From an uncultured Clostridia bacterium (lineage in GTDB: Bacteria > Bacillota > Clostridia > TANB77 > CAG-508), in contig CAQIBN010000001.1 in NCBI GenBank assembly GCA_948805675.1, forward strand, positions 48,984 to 112,983: a stretch of DNA of 64,000 nt, given 5' to 3'. Under the pieces are notes generated by a model. That model was not told the DNA's origin. It was given only the letters and a program-made list of their open reading frames with translations, and searched no databases. The position numbers and the translations under genes were made by a program. This document shows, in pieces, positions 55,397 to 64,000 of the stretch (positions are counted from its first letter, which is position 1; every line of letters begins with the position of its first letter).

Positions 55397-55430
55397 TCTT
55401 TTTTATAAAAATGAAGAGGAGGTTAAGAAT

Positions 55431-58400
55431 ATGAAAAGAAAAATCGAAATAAAAGTATTACTAGTATCATGTATAGCAACAATATTGATGATGTGCTTAT
55501 CAAATACAGCTTTTGCTGAAAGTACAGAAATACAATATGGTGGGTCTATATCATATCAAGGGTCAACAGTAGGAAACTTTCATGTTGATGGAAAGAGGGC
55601 TTTTTGTATGGATCATGCAAAGACATCTCCATCAAGTGGAACACAATCAGAAACAAGTATTTATTCAGATGAAAATGTAATTAAATGCTTATATTATGGT
55701 TGGGAAGGTGCAGAAGTATGGTCAGGCTTTGGAGGAAATAGCAATTATGGTATAGTTGCAACTAGTCTAGCATTAGATCATTATATAAATGGAAGTAATA
55801 AAACAGTAGCAAGAGATTTTATTTCATTCATTGATTCAGCTCCAAAGCCAGAAGAATCTTTAAATTTTTCAGAAAACTATTTGAAGGCTACAATACAAGG
55901 AGATAAACAAGTAACAGGACAAGTAAAAATAACTGGAACATCAGGAATAACATTAAGACTTTCTATTCCAAATGATGTAACAATAGTATGTGATAATAAC
56001 AACTGGTCACAAACTGGAGGAATTATAGAGCTTAGAAATGGTGATGTAGTCCATTTTGAAGCACCTATTAATAAAACTGGGAATTGGACTTCAGAGCAAA
56101 TACCAAACTCATATATTTATAATGCAATTCTTTACAAAACATCTAGTCAGAGTTTACAAAGATTAGCAAGATTAGGAGAAAAAGACCCAGGTACTTATAC
56201 AGATATTTCAATAGAATTTGAAAGTACAGGTTCATTAGAAATCTATAAAAAGGATAGTCAAACAGGAAATCCAATTTCAAATACAGCATTTGATGTAAAA
56301 GATAGCTCTGGAATAGTAGTTGGTCAAATAAATACTGATTCAAATGGAAGAGGAAGACTTGGAAATTTAGTGGCAGGAATATATACATTAGTAGAAACAA
56401 AAGTAAACGATGACTATATACTAAATTCAAATCCAATTCAAATAGAAGTAAAAGCAGGAGTTACTACAACAAAAGAAATAGCTAACAATAAAAAACAAGG
56501 TGGAATAAAGGTAATAAAGGTAGACAAAGATAATCATAAAGTTACACTGGGAAATGTAGGATTTAAACTGTATTCAGAGAAATTTAATAGTTATTTAAAA
56601 CAAAATAATAATTATTATGAAGCAACATCTGAAGATAATGCGACTATATTTTTTACAGATGTAAATGGAGAAATAACAATAAACAATTTAAGATATGGAA
56701 AATATAAATTAAAAGAAGTATCGACAAATGAGTGGTATTCACTATCAGAAGATACATCATTTACAATAGATAAAACGGAAATACTAAATTTAACTATAGA
56801 AAACAAGTTGAAAAATGGAGCTGTTAAAGTAATAAAGGTAGATAAGGATAATAAAGATGTAAAACTTAAAGGTGTTAAGTTTGATGTATATGTAGATAGA
56901 AACAAAAATGGAGTAGCTGAAAGAAATGAATATGTAGATACATTAATAACAGATAAAAATGGAGAAGCTACAACTCAAAATTATACAATAAGAGACTATG
57001 GGCATTTAATTTTAATCGAAACAGAAACAAATGAGGGATATGTATTAGATGAGACACCAAAAACAGTAGAATTAAAAGAAAACCAAATAACAACAATCAA
57101 ATTTGAAAATGAAGTAAAAAAAGGAAAAGGCAAAATCATAAAAATTGATGAATATGATAATACAAAAGCAATAGAAGGGGCAGTTTTTGAAGTTTACGAA
57201 GATACAAATAAAAATGGAAAAATAGAAAAAAATATAGATAAACTAGTAGATACATTAACAACAGGAAAAGATGGAACAGCAACATCAAAGGATTTAAGAA
57301 TAGATAGAAATTATTTATATATTGAAATAAAAACACCAGATGAATATATCTTAGACCCTACAGTTAGAGCTTTTAAATTAGAATATAATAAAACGACAAA
57401 TCATAATATAGTAAATCGTCCTAAAACAATTCAAATAGAAGTTATAAAGATAGATTCAGAAGATAAAACAATAAGAGTTCCAGATGTTGAATTTACAATA
57501 TATGAAGATACAAATAAAAATGGTAAAATAGATAAAGATGATAAAATAATAGATAAAATAACAACAGATAAAAATGGTAAAGCAGTATCAAAATCAGGAA
57601 ATAATAAGGATAAATCAAAAGTATTAAGAATAGGAGTAAATTACATTCTAAAGGAAACAAAACATAATATAGCTTATAATGAAGAAAATATTGAGAAAGT
57701 ATTAGACTTTACTAGATACTTAAAAAATGGAGAATATAAAGAAGGATTAAAAGAAACTTTAAATATAGAAAATAAACCTATAACAACCAAAGTAAATCCT
57801 CACAAAGAAGATAGAGATACACATAAACCATTAGCAGGAGCAGAATTTGATATTTATGAAGATACAAACAAAAATGGTAAATTAGATAAAGAAGATAAAG
57901 TAATATTTCATACAGTTACAAAAGAAAATGGATATTCAGAAGAATTAACCTTCAGATATGGAACATACTTTGTAAAAGAAACAAAAGCTCCAGAAGGTTA
58001 TACTTTAGACCACGTTATATCAACATTTAAAGTTGTATCACAAAATCAAAAAATTGAAATTAATTTTGCAGATAAAGTAATCGAAAACAATATAAATATA
58101 ATAAAAAAAGCAAATAACGATTCTATAAAATATGGTATAAAGAAAGATGAAGGTGTACCAGACACGTATTTTGCATTATACAAAATAGATGAAAAAGGAA
58201 ATATAATAGATTTCGCAAAAGATAAATTTAATAAATATATAGGAGAAAAAATAATAATAGATGGTAAAGAATATTATACTGTGAAAACAGATGAAACAGG
58301 TAATGTTCAAATAACAGTACCATATGGAAAATATCTATTTAAAGAAATTAAAACACATGATTTATTTTTAAATGATTCAAAAGATAATATTATAGATGTT

Positions 58401-59105
58401 TTAGATGATGGAAAACAAGTAAGTTTAGAATTTTACAATACAGCAGTAAACTTAGAATTAGACATTAGCAAAACAGGAATAAATCAAGCTCAACCAAACG
58501 ATATTATAAGATACGATTTTCCAAACTTAATTAATAAATCAAATGTAGCACTAGAAAATTTTACTTGGTGGGATCATCTACCATCAAAATATACCAAAAT
58601 CACTAAGCTATACACAGGAACTTGGAATGAAGATTTAACTTTTAAAGTATACTATAAAACCAACAAAAATGATTACAAACAATATGGTTTAGAATATTCT
58701 ACATTAGTTAATAATTGTATAGATTTTGAATCATTAGGATTAAATGATGAATCAAATGAATATATAACAGACTTTAAAATTGAATTTGGAACAGTAAAAA
58801 GTGGATTTACATTTACAGAAGCACCATTTATTTTCACAAAAGTGGATTCAGACATAAAAGCAAGTGATGAGTGGACTAATAAAACTAAACTAACAGGACA
58901 ATACACAGATGTAAATGGAAATGTAACAGAGCTAGAAGATAATGACGAACATACTACAACTACATATAAAAAAGAGTTAAAAATTAAAACACTACCTAGA
59001 ACAGGAAATGATTTAAGTGAAACAACAATTGCAATAAGGACTTTTACAATATTAATCTTGATTGTAAGTGTAGTAGTGACAAAATATAACTACAAAAATC
59101 AATAA
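55431..59105 (+). CDS. large LPXTG surface adhesin with thioester-like domain and SpaA repeats
   Basis: 1224 residues. Signal peptide (residues 1-29, cut after AFA). Residues 40-130 resemble a thioester adhesin domain (RAFCMDH, YYGW, a later SLALDHY). Then at least six SpaA/Cna-B-like repeats with the pattern KxDxxxxxPIxxxxFxV and ExxxPxGYxL (e.g. APEGYTLD). The C-terminal wall-sorting signal is LPRTG at about residue 1188, a hydrophobic segment and KNQ. Wall-anchored stalk-like adhesin, probably for contact with recipient cells or host surface. SD GAGGAGG. Intra-repeat isopeptide bonds are likely. Confidence 0.88.
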   Translation: MKRKIEIKVLLVSCIATILMMCLSNTAFAESTEIQYGGSISYQGSTVGNFHVDGKRAFCMDHAKTSPSSGTQSETSIYSDENVIKCLYYGWEGAEVWSGFGGNSNYGIVATSLALDHYINGSNKTVARDFISFIDSAPKPEESLNFSENYLKATIQGDKQVTGQVKITGTSGITLRLSIPNDVTIVCDNNNWSQTGGIIELRNGDVVHFEAPINKTGNWTSEQIPNSYIYNAILYKTSSQSLQRLARLGEKDPGTYTDISIEFESTGSLEIYKKDSQTGNPISNTAFDVKDSSGIVVGQINTDSNGRGRLGNLVAGIYTLVETKVNDDYILNSNPIQIEVKAGVTTTKEIANNKKQGGIKVIKVDKDNHKVTLGNVGFKLYSEKFNSYLKQNNNYYEATSEDNATIFFTDVNGEITINNLRYGKYKLKEVSTNEWYSLSEDTSFTIDKTEILNLTIENKLKNGAVKVIKVDKDNKDVKLKGVKFDVYVDRNKNGVAERNEYVDTLITDKNGEATTQNYTIRDYGHLILIETETNEGYVLDETPKTVELKENQITTIKFENEVKKGKGKIIKIDEYDNTKAIEGAVFEVYEDTNKNGKIEKNIDKLVDTLTTGKDGTATSKDLRIDRNYLYIEIKTPDEYILDPTVRAFKLEYNKTTNHNIVNRPKTIQIEVIKIDSEDKTIRVPDVEFTIYEDTNKNGKIDKDDKIIDKITTDKNGKAVSKSGNNKDKSKVLRIGVNYILKETKHNIAYNEENIEKVLDFTRYLKNGEYKEGLKETLNIENKPITTKVNPHKEDRDTHKPLAGAEFDIYEDTNKNGKLDKEDKVIFHTVTKENGYSEELTFRYGTYFVKETKAPEGYTLDHVISTFKVVSQNQKIEINFADKVIENNINIIKKANNDSIKYGIKKDEGVPDTYFALYKIDEKGNIIDFAKDKFNKYIGEKIIIDGKEYYTVKTDETGNVQITVPYGKYLFKEIKTHDLFLNDSKDNIIDVLDDGKQVSLEFYNTAVNLELDISKTGINQAQPNDIIRYDFPNLINKSNVALENFTWWDHLPSKYTKITKLYTGTWNEDLTFKVYYKTNKNDYKQYGLEYSTLVNNCIDFESLGLNDESNEYITDFKIEFGTVKSGFTFTEAPFIFTKVDSDIKASDEWTNKTKLTGQYTDVNGNVTELEDNDEHTTTTYKKELKIKTLPRTGNDLSETTIAIRTFTILILIVSVVVTKYNYKNQ

Positions 59106-59106
59106 T

Positions 59107-59146
59107 AAAAAAGCAAATAGTTATTTAATAACTGTTTGCTTTTTTA
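59107..59146. terminator. terminator after the adhesin gene
   Basis: An 18 bp nearly perfect stem (AAAAAAGCAAATAGTTAT with ATAACTGTTTGCTTTTTT) and T-run. Confidence 0.9.
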
Positions 59147-59206
59147 TTATTGATAAATTTTATGTTATATGATAGATTTAAAATATAAAATAGTAAGGAG
59201 TCCATT

Positions 59207-60118
59207 ATGAATATTTTTAATCAGAATATAGATTTAAATCTATATAAAACATTTTATGCAGTAACACAATGTAAAAGTTTTTCTAAAGCTAGTGAGAAGC
59301 TTTTTATTTCTCAACCTGCAATAAGTTATAATGTTAAAGAGTTGGAAAAGGCATTAAATGTTAAATTGTTTTATAGAAATGCAAAAGGAGTAACATTAAC
59401 TCCTGAAGGTGAAAACTTATACTATTATATAAAAAATGCTTATGATTATATATATCTAGGGGAACAAAGTATAAAAGAATCAAAAGAAATGATTTCGGGT
59501 AATGTTAGAATAGGAGTTCCAACACATATAGGAACATCATATTTAGCTAATAAAATTGAAAGGTTTCATAAAAAATATCCAAATATTAAATTTTGCATAC
59601 AAAATAGATCAACTACTGATATGGTATATATGCTAGAAAAACACCAACTAGATTTTATAATAGATTGTTTCCCAATATGCAAAAATAACTTAGATTTAGT
59701 AACTAAAAAATTAATATCATTAAATACAGCTTTTGTAGGAGAAACAGATTTTGTAGACAAATTTGGAAATGAAGTAATAAAAAAAGAGAACATAAATGAA
59801 ATACCTTTGATTCTACCAAATGAGAGTGCTTCTACTAGGCAAAAGATTAATGAGGTTTTTGAACAATATAATATTAAATTAAATCCTATTATGGAGATTT
59901 CTACAACTGAAATGACATTAAAAATGATTAGAAGAAATATTGGGATAGGGTGGTTAATAGAAGATACTGTAGCAGAAAAGTTAGAAAAAAATAGAATGAA
60001 AAAAGTGAAAGTTGATATTGAATTACCTAAAATAGATATAGGAATTGCTTATATAGAAAATTTTGTGACATATGCACCAGATAGATTTATAAAAGAGGAA
60101 CTAATAGAATTGGAGTAA
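59207..60118 (+). CDS. LysR-type transcriptional regulator
   Basis: 303 residues. N-terminal helix-turn-helix with the LysR pattern (LNLYKTFYAVTQCKSFSKAS, LFISQPAISYNVKELE, LFYRNAKGVTLTPEGE) and a substrate-binding domain from about residue 90. SD AAGGAG. The effector and targets are unknown; the radical SAM gene 190 bases downstream on the same strand is one possible target. Confidence 0.92.
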   Translation: MNIFNQNIDLNLYKTFYAVTQCKSFSKASEKLFISQPAISYNVKELEKALNVKLFYRNAKGVTLTPEGENLYYYIKNAYDYIYLGEQSIKESKEMISGNVRIGVPTHIGTSYLANKIERFHKKYPNIKFCIQNRSTTDMVYMLEKHQLDFIIDCFPICKNNLDLVTKKLISLNTAFVGETDFVDKFGNEVIKKENINEIPLILPNESASTRQKINEVFEQYNIKLNPIMEISTTEMTLKMIRRNIGIGWLIEDTVAEKLEKNRMKKVKVDIELPKIDIGIAYIENFVTYAPDRFIKEELIELE

Positions 60119-60304
60119 CAAGTAAAAGAAATATAATATTTATCATGAACAGTAATTTAACTAATAAGTTAAAATCTACAAACATATAAATAGTATTTAT
60201 AGCACCTATAAAAAATAGATATTTGATTTTAAATAATAAATAAATATAATTGAAATGTAGCAAAACTACTTAATAAAAAAATGTATAAAGGGGTGTAATT
60301 TAAA

Positions 60305-61405
60305 ATGTTAAATTATTTAAAATCATCAATATCTATATCATCATATGATGGATGTACTATAGGGTGTAAATATTGTATATTAAGTGGATTAGGGGATAGA
60401 TGTATTGTAAAGAAAATTTCAGATGAAGAAGAATTAGTAGAGGAATTATTGAATTTTAGGTTATATACTAACGAAGTTCCAATATCAATTAATAATCAGA
60501 CAGATCCATTATTAAATGCTCAGGTATTTGATAGCACAATGAAGATACTTGAAATTATGGAACAAAAAGATCTTAAAAATCCAATTATGATAATTACTAA
60601 AGGATATATGACCGAAGAAAGAGCTGAAAGACTTTCTAAAATAAATTTAAACATTATAATATTATACACCTTTTCAGGATTATCCGAGAAATTAGAAAAT
60701 AGAAATGAAACAAGACAAATTGAAACAATGCAGATTTTATCGAAATTAAAAAATATAAAATTAGTAAATTATTATAGACCTGTAATAGAAGGATTAAATA
60801 GTGATGAAGAAACAATTAGACATGTTTCTTCTATAGTTACTAAATATTGTGAATGTAGTATAGTATCAGGGATACGTTTAAATACTCACTTGAAATCTGT
60901 GTTAGAAAATGCTAATATAGGGATACCAGAAAAATATGATCCAGACCATAAAGTTTTATTACCAGAAACTTATAAGAGAATAAGAGATATATTTAAAAAG
61001 GAAAATAAAGATTATCCAATGTTTAAGAAAACTTCATGTGGAATTAGTTATTTATTAAAAAGACCAGATTATAATGGTCATAGTGCAAGAATATATTATT
61101 GTAATCCTACATGTGTTAGTTATCCAATTTGTATTGGAAATAGTAAGATAGGTTTCTGTGATAAAGATTGTCCTAATTTTAGTATATGTAAACAAGAAAG
61201 TAATAATCAAATAACAGCAAATCAATTTCAAGGATTTTTAGATAAAATAGATTTAAAAGGTAATTTTCAAATAAAAGATCATTATATAAAACTTGATGGA
61301 ACTTATTGGCAAGAAGAAGTATCTTACTTAAGACATATATCCAAAAAGAATATAAAAGCAGATGAATTATTAAAACGAGAAGATGAGTTCTTAATATCAC
61401 AATAA
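60305..61405 (+). CDS. radical SAM protein
   Basis: 366 residues. Cluster motif CTIGCKYC (CxxxCxxC) near residue 17. Further cysteines near the C-terminus (CNPTCVSYPICIG, CDKDCPNFSIC) suggest additional iron-sulfur clusters. Resembles spore photoproduct lyase-like or other small radical SAM enzymes, but no substrate can be named. SD AAAGGGGTG. It starts a three-gene run with the kinase-like and DUF402 genes. Confidence 0.8.
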   Translation: MLNYLKSSISISSYDGCTIGCKYCILSGLGDRCIVKKISDEEELVEELLNFRLYTNEVPISINNQTDPLLNAQVFDSTMKILEIMEQKDLKNPIMIITKGYMTEERAERLSKINLNIIILYTFSGLSEKLENRNETRQIETMQILSKLKNIKLVNYYRPVIEGLNSDEETIRHVSSIVTKYCECSIVSGIRLNTHLKSVLENANIGIPEKYDPDHKVLLPETYKRIRDIFKKENKDYPMFKKTSCGISYLLKRPDYNGHSARIYYCNPTCVSYPICIGNSKIGFCDKDCPNFSICKQESNNQITANQFQGFLDKIDLKGNFQIKDHYIKLDGTYWQEEVSYLRHISKKNIKADELLKREDEFLISQ

Positions 61406-61431
61406 AATACAGGAAAAGAAGGGAAGTTGAA

Positions 61432-62118
61432 TTGAATAATTTACTAGTAGTTATATCAGGACCGAGTGGATCTGGAAAAAGTACTATAATTCAAAATCTA
61501 CTAAGAAATAGAAATAATGCAAGCCAGATTTCTACATATACTACAAGAAGTCCAAGAGTAGGTGAAATACATGGAGAACAATATAATTTCATTTCTTCAA
61601 AGGAATATTTAGAATTATTAAATGCAAATAAATTAATGGCTTGTTCAAAAATTGAGAGCGACTATTATGGAATGCCTTTGTTAGAAGATAAATTAGGGGA
61701 AAATGATAATAAAGACTTTTTAATTGATATGGGAGTGAGTGGAGGATTAGAAATAAAAGAAAGATTTCCAGAAACTGTTATGATATATGTAATACCAAAA
61801 ACAGAAGAACAATTATTAAGACAAAGGGGAGATAGAGGAAAAACTAGACAATCAAGAGGTATAAAGCAAATCCAAAGAGTATTGAAGACTAAAAAATATG
61901 ATTGGCTAGTAATAAACGAAAACTTAGAAGAAACTATACAAAATGTAGAAGATATTTTAAATTTTATGAGAAAAAGAAAATTTGGTAATATCAGCAATGA
62001 CGAAATGAGAGCTTACAAAAGGACACTAAAAGGATTATTATTTTTAGATAAACAGAATATTGATTTTTTAAATGATTTTTATAATCGTGATAAGGAGGAG
62101 TTTGAAATAAATGAATAG
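61432..62118 (+). CDS. guanylate kinase-like protein
   Basis: Walker A GPSGSGKST, then YTTRSPRVGEIHGEQYNFIS (the GMP-binding TTR.PR.GE...Y.F pattern) and a RQRGDRGKTRQSR lid. The usual SGV..V..I.. part is altered (LIDMGVSGGLEI). 228 residues, slightly longer than Gmk, with an additional C-terminal helix. Start TTG 61432. It may be a second guanylate kinase or a specialised kinase, given its pairing with a radical SAM gene and a DUF402 gene. Confidence 0.75.
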   Translation: MNNLLVVISGPSGSGKSTIIQNLLRNRNNASQISTYTTRSPRVGEIHGEQYNFISSKEYLELLNANKLMACSKIESDYYGMPLLEDKLGENDNKDFLIDMGVSGGLEIKERFPETVMIYVIPKTEEQLLRQRGDRGKTRQSRGIKQIQRVLKTKKYDWLVINENLEETIQNVEDILNFMRKRKFGNISNDEMRAYKRTLKGLLFLDKQNIDFLNDFYNRDKEEFEINE

Positions 62119-62665
62119 AAAAGTTGATGTAAGAAAAAAATATACAAGAGAAGCAAAGGATTTGGATATTACTATTGTAAAACTTGAAGAATTAGACGCA
62201 TATGTAACATTAAAGGAATTCAGAGAGGTAACAGAGCCTTATTATATGTATATAAATGGCGAATTAGTAAAAAAGATTGACAAAAATTTTACATTATTAG
62301 AATATACACCTTTACATGAAAATTATAATGTTAGAGCACATATAGATGATAAGTTAAATATCTTAGAATATTACTTTGATATAACAGATGGAAATGCAGT
62401 AGAAGATGGTGTTCCATATTATGATGATTTATATTTAGATGTAGTATTTTATCAAGAATGTGCAACTAAGTCTAGTACATATATTAATCTTGAAGATAGA
62501 AATGATTTATCTTCGGCTTTAAAAAGTGGTGCGATAGATCAAGAAAAATATGATTTTGCATTTAAAGTTGCAGATAGTTTAATGAAAGAATTAAAAAGCA
62601 AAACAAATAAATTTGTAAATAGAGGTATAGAAGATTATTTAAAATATAGAAAAAATGTGATATAA
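62111..62665 (+). CDS. DUF402 domain protein
   Basis: 184 residues. The central HIDDKLNILEYYFDITDG and PYYDDLYLDVVFY match the DUF402/FomD-like beta-barrel with its acidic metal-binding residues. Relatives are nucleoside-diphosphate or phosphonate-CMP hydrolases, so nucleotide hydrolysis is plausible. ATG 62111 overlaps the kinase-like gene by 8 bases (SD AAGGAGG), so they are translated together. Confidence 0.75.
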   Translation: MNRKVDVRKKYTREAKDLDITIVKLEELDAYVTLKEFREVTEPYYMYINGELVKKIDKNFTLLEYTPLHENYNVRAHIDDKLNILEYYFDITDGNAVEDGVPYYDDLYLDVVFYQECATKSSTYINLEDRNDLSSALKSGAIDQEKYDFAFKVADSLMKELKSKTNKFVNRGIEDYLKYRKNVI

Positions 62666-62686
62666 GTGAAAACATGAATAAAAAAT

Positions 62687-62716
62687 AAGTGTCACTCGTT
62701 AAATTGAGCGACACTT
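62687..62716. terminator. bidirectional terminator
   Basis: AAGTGTCACTC (62687-62697) pairs with GAGCGACACTT (62706-62716), then T-run. It serves the DUF402 gene and the convergent NUDIX gene. Confidence 0.85.
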
Positions 62717-62722
62717 ACTTTT

Positions 62723-63220
62723 TTAGTTTTGTGAAGTTATGTAGGCAATATATTTTTGCAAGTCAGCATAATGGGTATGGCAGAACATCGTATTACGGAA
62801 GAGTTCAGAAATTTCTTCAAGGGTTGCCCACTTGGCAAACTCTACTTCTTCAGCTTGGTACTTAAGAATAGAAGGGTCAAAGTCCTTCTTATAATAGTAC
62901 AAGTCTCTGAAAGATTCTTCGTCATGAAGTTCAGAGTGAAAAAGATGAAGTTCATCTGGCGGAATAATAATTCCAAGCTCTTCGTGAAGTTCTGTAAGCA
63001 TTCCGTCTTTACTGCTTTCTCCAAGCTTAGGGTGACCACTGGTTAACCCAAACTTGCCATTCTTGGATGGTACGCGTTTCTGAATCAAAAGCTCATTATT
63101 AGAATTTACGATTACAGCACATACACATACAATCCGAAGACCGAAAGGAATAGGTTGACCTTTCTCTACAGTTTGTTCACAAAGGTTTCTGTTGATGTCA
63201 TACAGATTACGAATCTCCAT
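62723..63220 (-). CDS. NUDIX hydrolase, GC-richer
   Basis: 165 residues from ATG 63220 (SD AAAGGTGG). Nudix box GHPKLGESSKDGMLTELHEELGI, where the usual Arg of the RE pair is Thr; the metal-binding EE is intact. GC-richer than its surroundings and it uses CGG in frame as Arg (FGLRIV). Probably an isopentenyl-diphosphate-isomerase-like or nucleotide hydrolase. Likely acquired. Confidence 0.82.
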   Translation of the reverse strand: MEIRNLYDINRNLCEQTVEKGQPIPFGLRIVCVCAVIVNSNNELLIQKRVPSKNGKFGLTSGHPKLGESSKDGMLTELHEELGIIIPPDELHLFHSELHDEESFRDLYYYKKDFDPSILKYQAEEVEFAKWATLEEISELFRNTMFCHTHYADLQKYIAYITSQN

Positions 63221-63434
63221 AAAACATAACCACCTTTCAAAAAATAATATAAAACATTTTATCATATTTTCCAGTAAAAGTAAATAATGGATTTAAGAAA
63301 TTTCTTATAAAGTAAATTATCAGTAATATTAATTAATACAAAAACAAAAGTGATTATAAAGAAAATAATAAATGTAGGGCTAATTAAAAATAAAATGCAG
63401 ATACATTATATTTTATAAAAAAGATTTCAAAGTT

Positions 63435-63695
63435 TTATCCTTTGGAATCTTTTTCAACTTCAATATTTTCAATATTAAACATAGTATCATGAAAGAATTC
63501 TTCTAAAGTAACTCCTAAACTTTCACAGATTAGATATAGAGTGTCAATTCTAGGATAAGAAACTTTACTTCGATAGAAATCATTTAAAGAAGAAGGATTA
63601 AGTCCTGCATCACATGATAATTCATATCTGGAATTCTTATTTTTCTCTTTCATTAAATTTTCAATTCTAATTTTTATTGCTGTATTCAGTAGCAT
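63435..63695 (-). CDS. XRE-family helix-turn-helix regulator
   Basis: 86 residues with a Cro/C1-type HTH (SRYELSCDAGLNPSSLNDFYRSK) and an acidic C-terminus. SD GGGGGA before ATG 63695. It probably binds the two palindromes just upstream (63759-63772 and 63859-63872), i.e. autoregulation and control of a divergent gene beyond the window. Confidence 0.82.
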   Translation of the reverse strand: MLLNTAIKIRIENLMKEKNKNSRYELSCDAGLNPSSLNDFYRSKVSYPRIDTLYLICESLGVTLEEFFHDTMFNIENIEVEKDSKG

Positions 63696-63758
63696 AGATT
63701 AAATCCCCCAATCGAATAAATTTATTTAAAAGTATATCAAAAGCGTTATTGTAATATT

Positions 63759-63872
63759 GCGGTTTTAACCGCTGTGATATATTGGTGTATTTAATCATGA
63801 AACTTATTAAATATTTAGAATTGCAAAAAGTATTAAAGAGTAGTAAAATAAAAATAATGCGGTTATAACCGC
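63759..63872. promoter_or_regulatory. pair of GCGGTT...AACCGC operators exactly 100 bp apart
   Basis: Palindromes GCGGTTTTAACCGC (63759-63772) and GCGGTTATAACCGC (63859-63872), identical except for the centre, spaced 100 bases start to start. The rest of 63696-64000 is AT-rich. An SD (AAAGGAGG) at about 63879-63886 hints at a rightward gene, but only a short frame follows. Confidence 0.75.
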
Positions 63873-64000
63873 AATAAAGAAAGGAGGAAAAATAACATAA
63901 TTGATAAAATATAGAATGCAAATAGGAATATTATAGAGTAAAACGATAATATTAAATATATATTAAAATAGGTAATATATAAATATAAAGTAATAATTAT

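Larger units (their letters stand above)
41621..59146 (+). mobile_element. conjugative/mobilizable element with diversity-generating retroelement
   Basis: A run of genes typical of integrative conjugative elements: DUF3789-like, HTH initiator, MT-A70 methyltransferase, RadC, topoisomerase III, ParB, RHH protein, MobP relaxase, AbrB-like protein, exported Ig-like protein, DGR, toxin-antitoxin, LPXTG adhesin. The left limit is taken where deacetylase homology ends. The right limit (terminator after the adhesin gene) is a guess. No integrase or type IV secretion ATPase is seen in the window, so the element is incomplete here or extends beyond the right edge. Confidence 0.6.

Noticed and set aside
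1..64000. CRISPR arrays, rRNA and tRNA genes
   Set aside because: No regularly spaced repeats, no rRNA segments and no cloverleaf-like sequence ending in a GTTCRANYC arm were found by eye. The decisive tRNAs for the CGG hypothesis are therefore not in this window.

Overview
The window is very AT-rich and carries a typical low-GC Bacillota gene order (era-yqzL-recO, then tsaC-like, pth, RNase G/E, pyrB, rimO and argS), Shine-Dalgarno (SD) sites of the AGGAGG type and sporulation genes. This points to an anaerobic, spore-forming member of the Clostridia, probably an uncultured gut lineage. I cannot name it more closely from sequence alone.

Layout. 1-3895: a heterodimeric ABC exporter. 3901-4818: a GC-richer RelA/SpoT-type gene. 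5110-15504: the sporulation regulator gene spoIIID, split by a 10,089 bp Tn4451-like mobilizable element (repL, MobV relaxase, DUF6076 gene, TnpW-like gene, AlbA/RecG-like gene, metallo-beta-lactamase gene, large serine recombinase). 15542-30726: a housekeeping block. 31302-41612: a polysaccharide deacetylase gene of the sporulation PdaB type, split by a second, 9,732 bp element with its own serine recombinase and an unusual cargo (glycosyltransferase, kinase, methyltransferase, PHP and HD phosphohydrolases). About 41621-59146: a conjugative/mobilizable element with MT-A70 methyltransferase, RadC, topoisomerase III, ParB, MobP relaxase, a complete diversity-generating retroelement, a toxin-antitoxin pair and a large LPXTG adhesin. 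59207-64000: LysR, radical SAM, guanylate-kinase-like, DUF402, NUDIX and XRE genes.

Two signals stand out. First, eight reading-frame breaks in seven genes (DUF6076 gene, recO, rimO twice, a P-loop kinase, a PHP phosphoesterase, a serine recombinase, a small gene in the conjugative element) all fall exactly on an in-frame CGG codon. Each is repaired by a +1 shift that skips the C and reads the following GGT or GGA as glycine. By eye, every zero-frame CGG in the AT-rich genes behaves this way. CGG is read through normally only in five GC-richer, foreign-looking genes. This looks like a codon-specific +1 frameshift (or four-base CGGN = Gly decoding). I know of no bacterial precedent; the closest parallel I know is in Perkinsus mitochondria.

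Second, both split sporulation genes are restored in frame by recombination between short shared cores (GTACA and a 12 bp repeat). In each case joining the element ends creates a 46-52 bp imperfect palindrome centred in the core, as expected for the attP of a large serine recombinase. This is the sigK/skin logic applied to spoIIID and a deacetylase gene. In the second element the recombinase itself needs the CGG shift to be made.

No tRNA, rRNA or CRISPR array was recognised.
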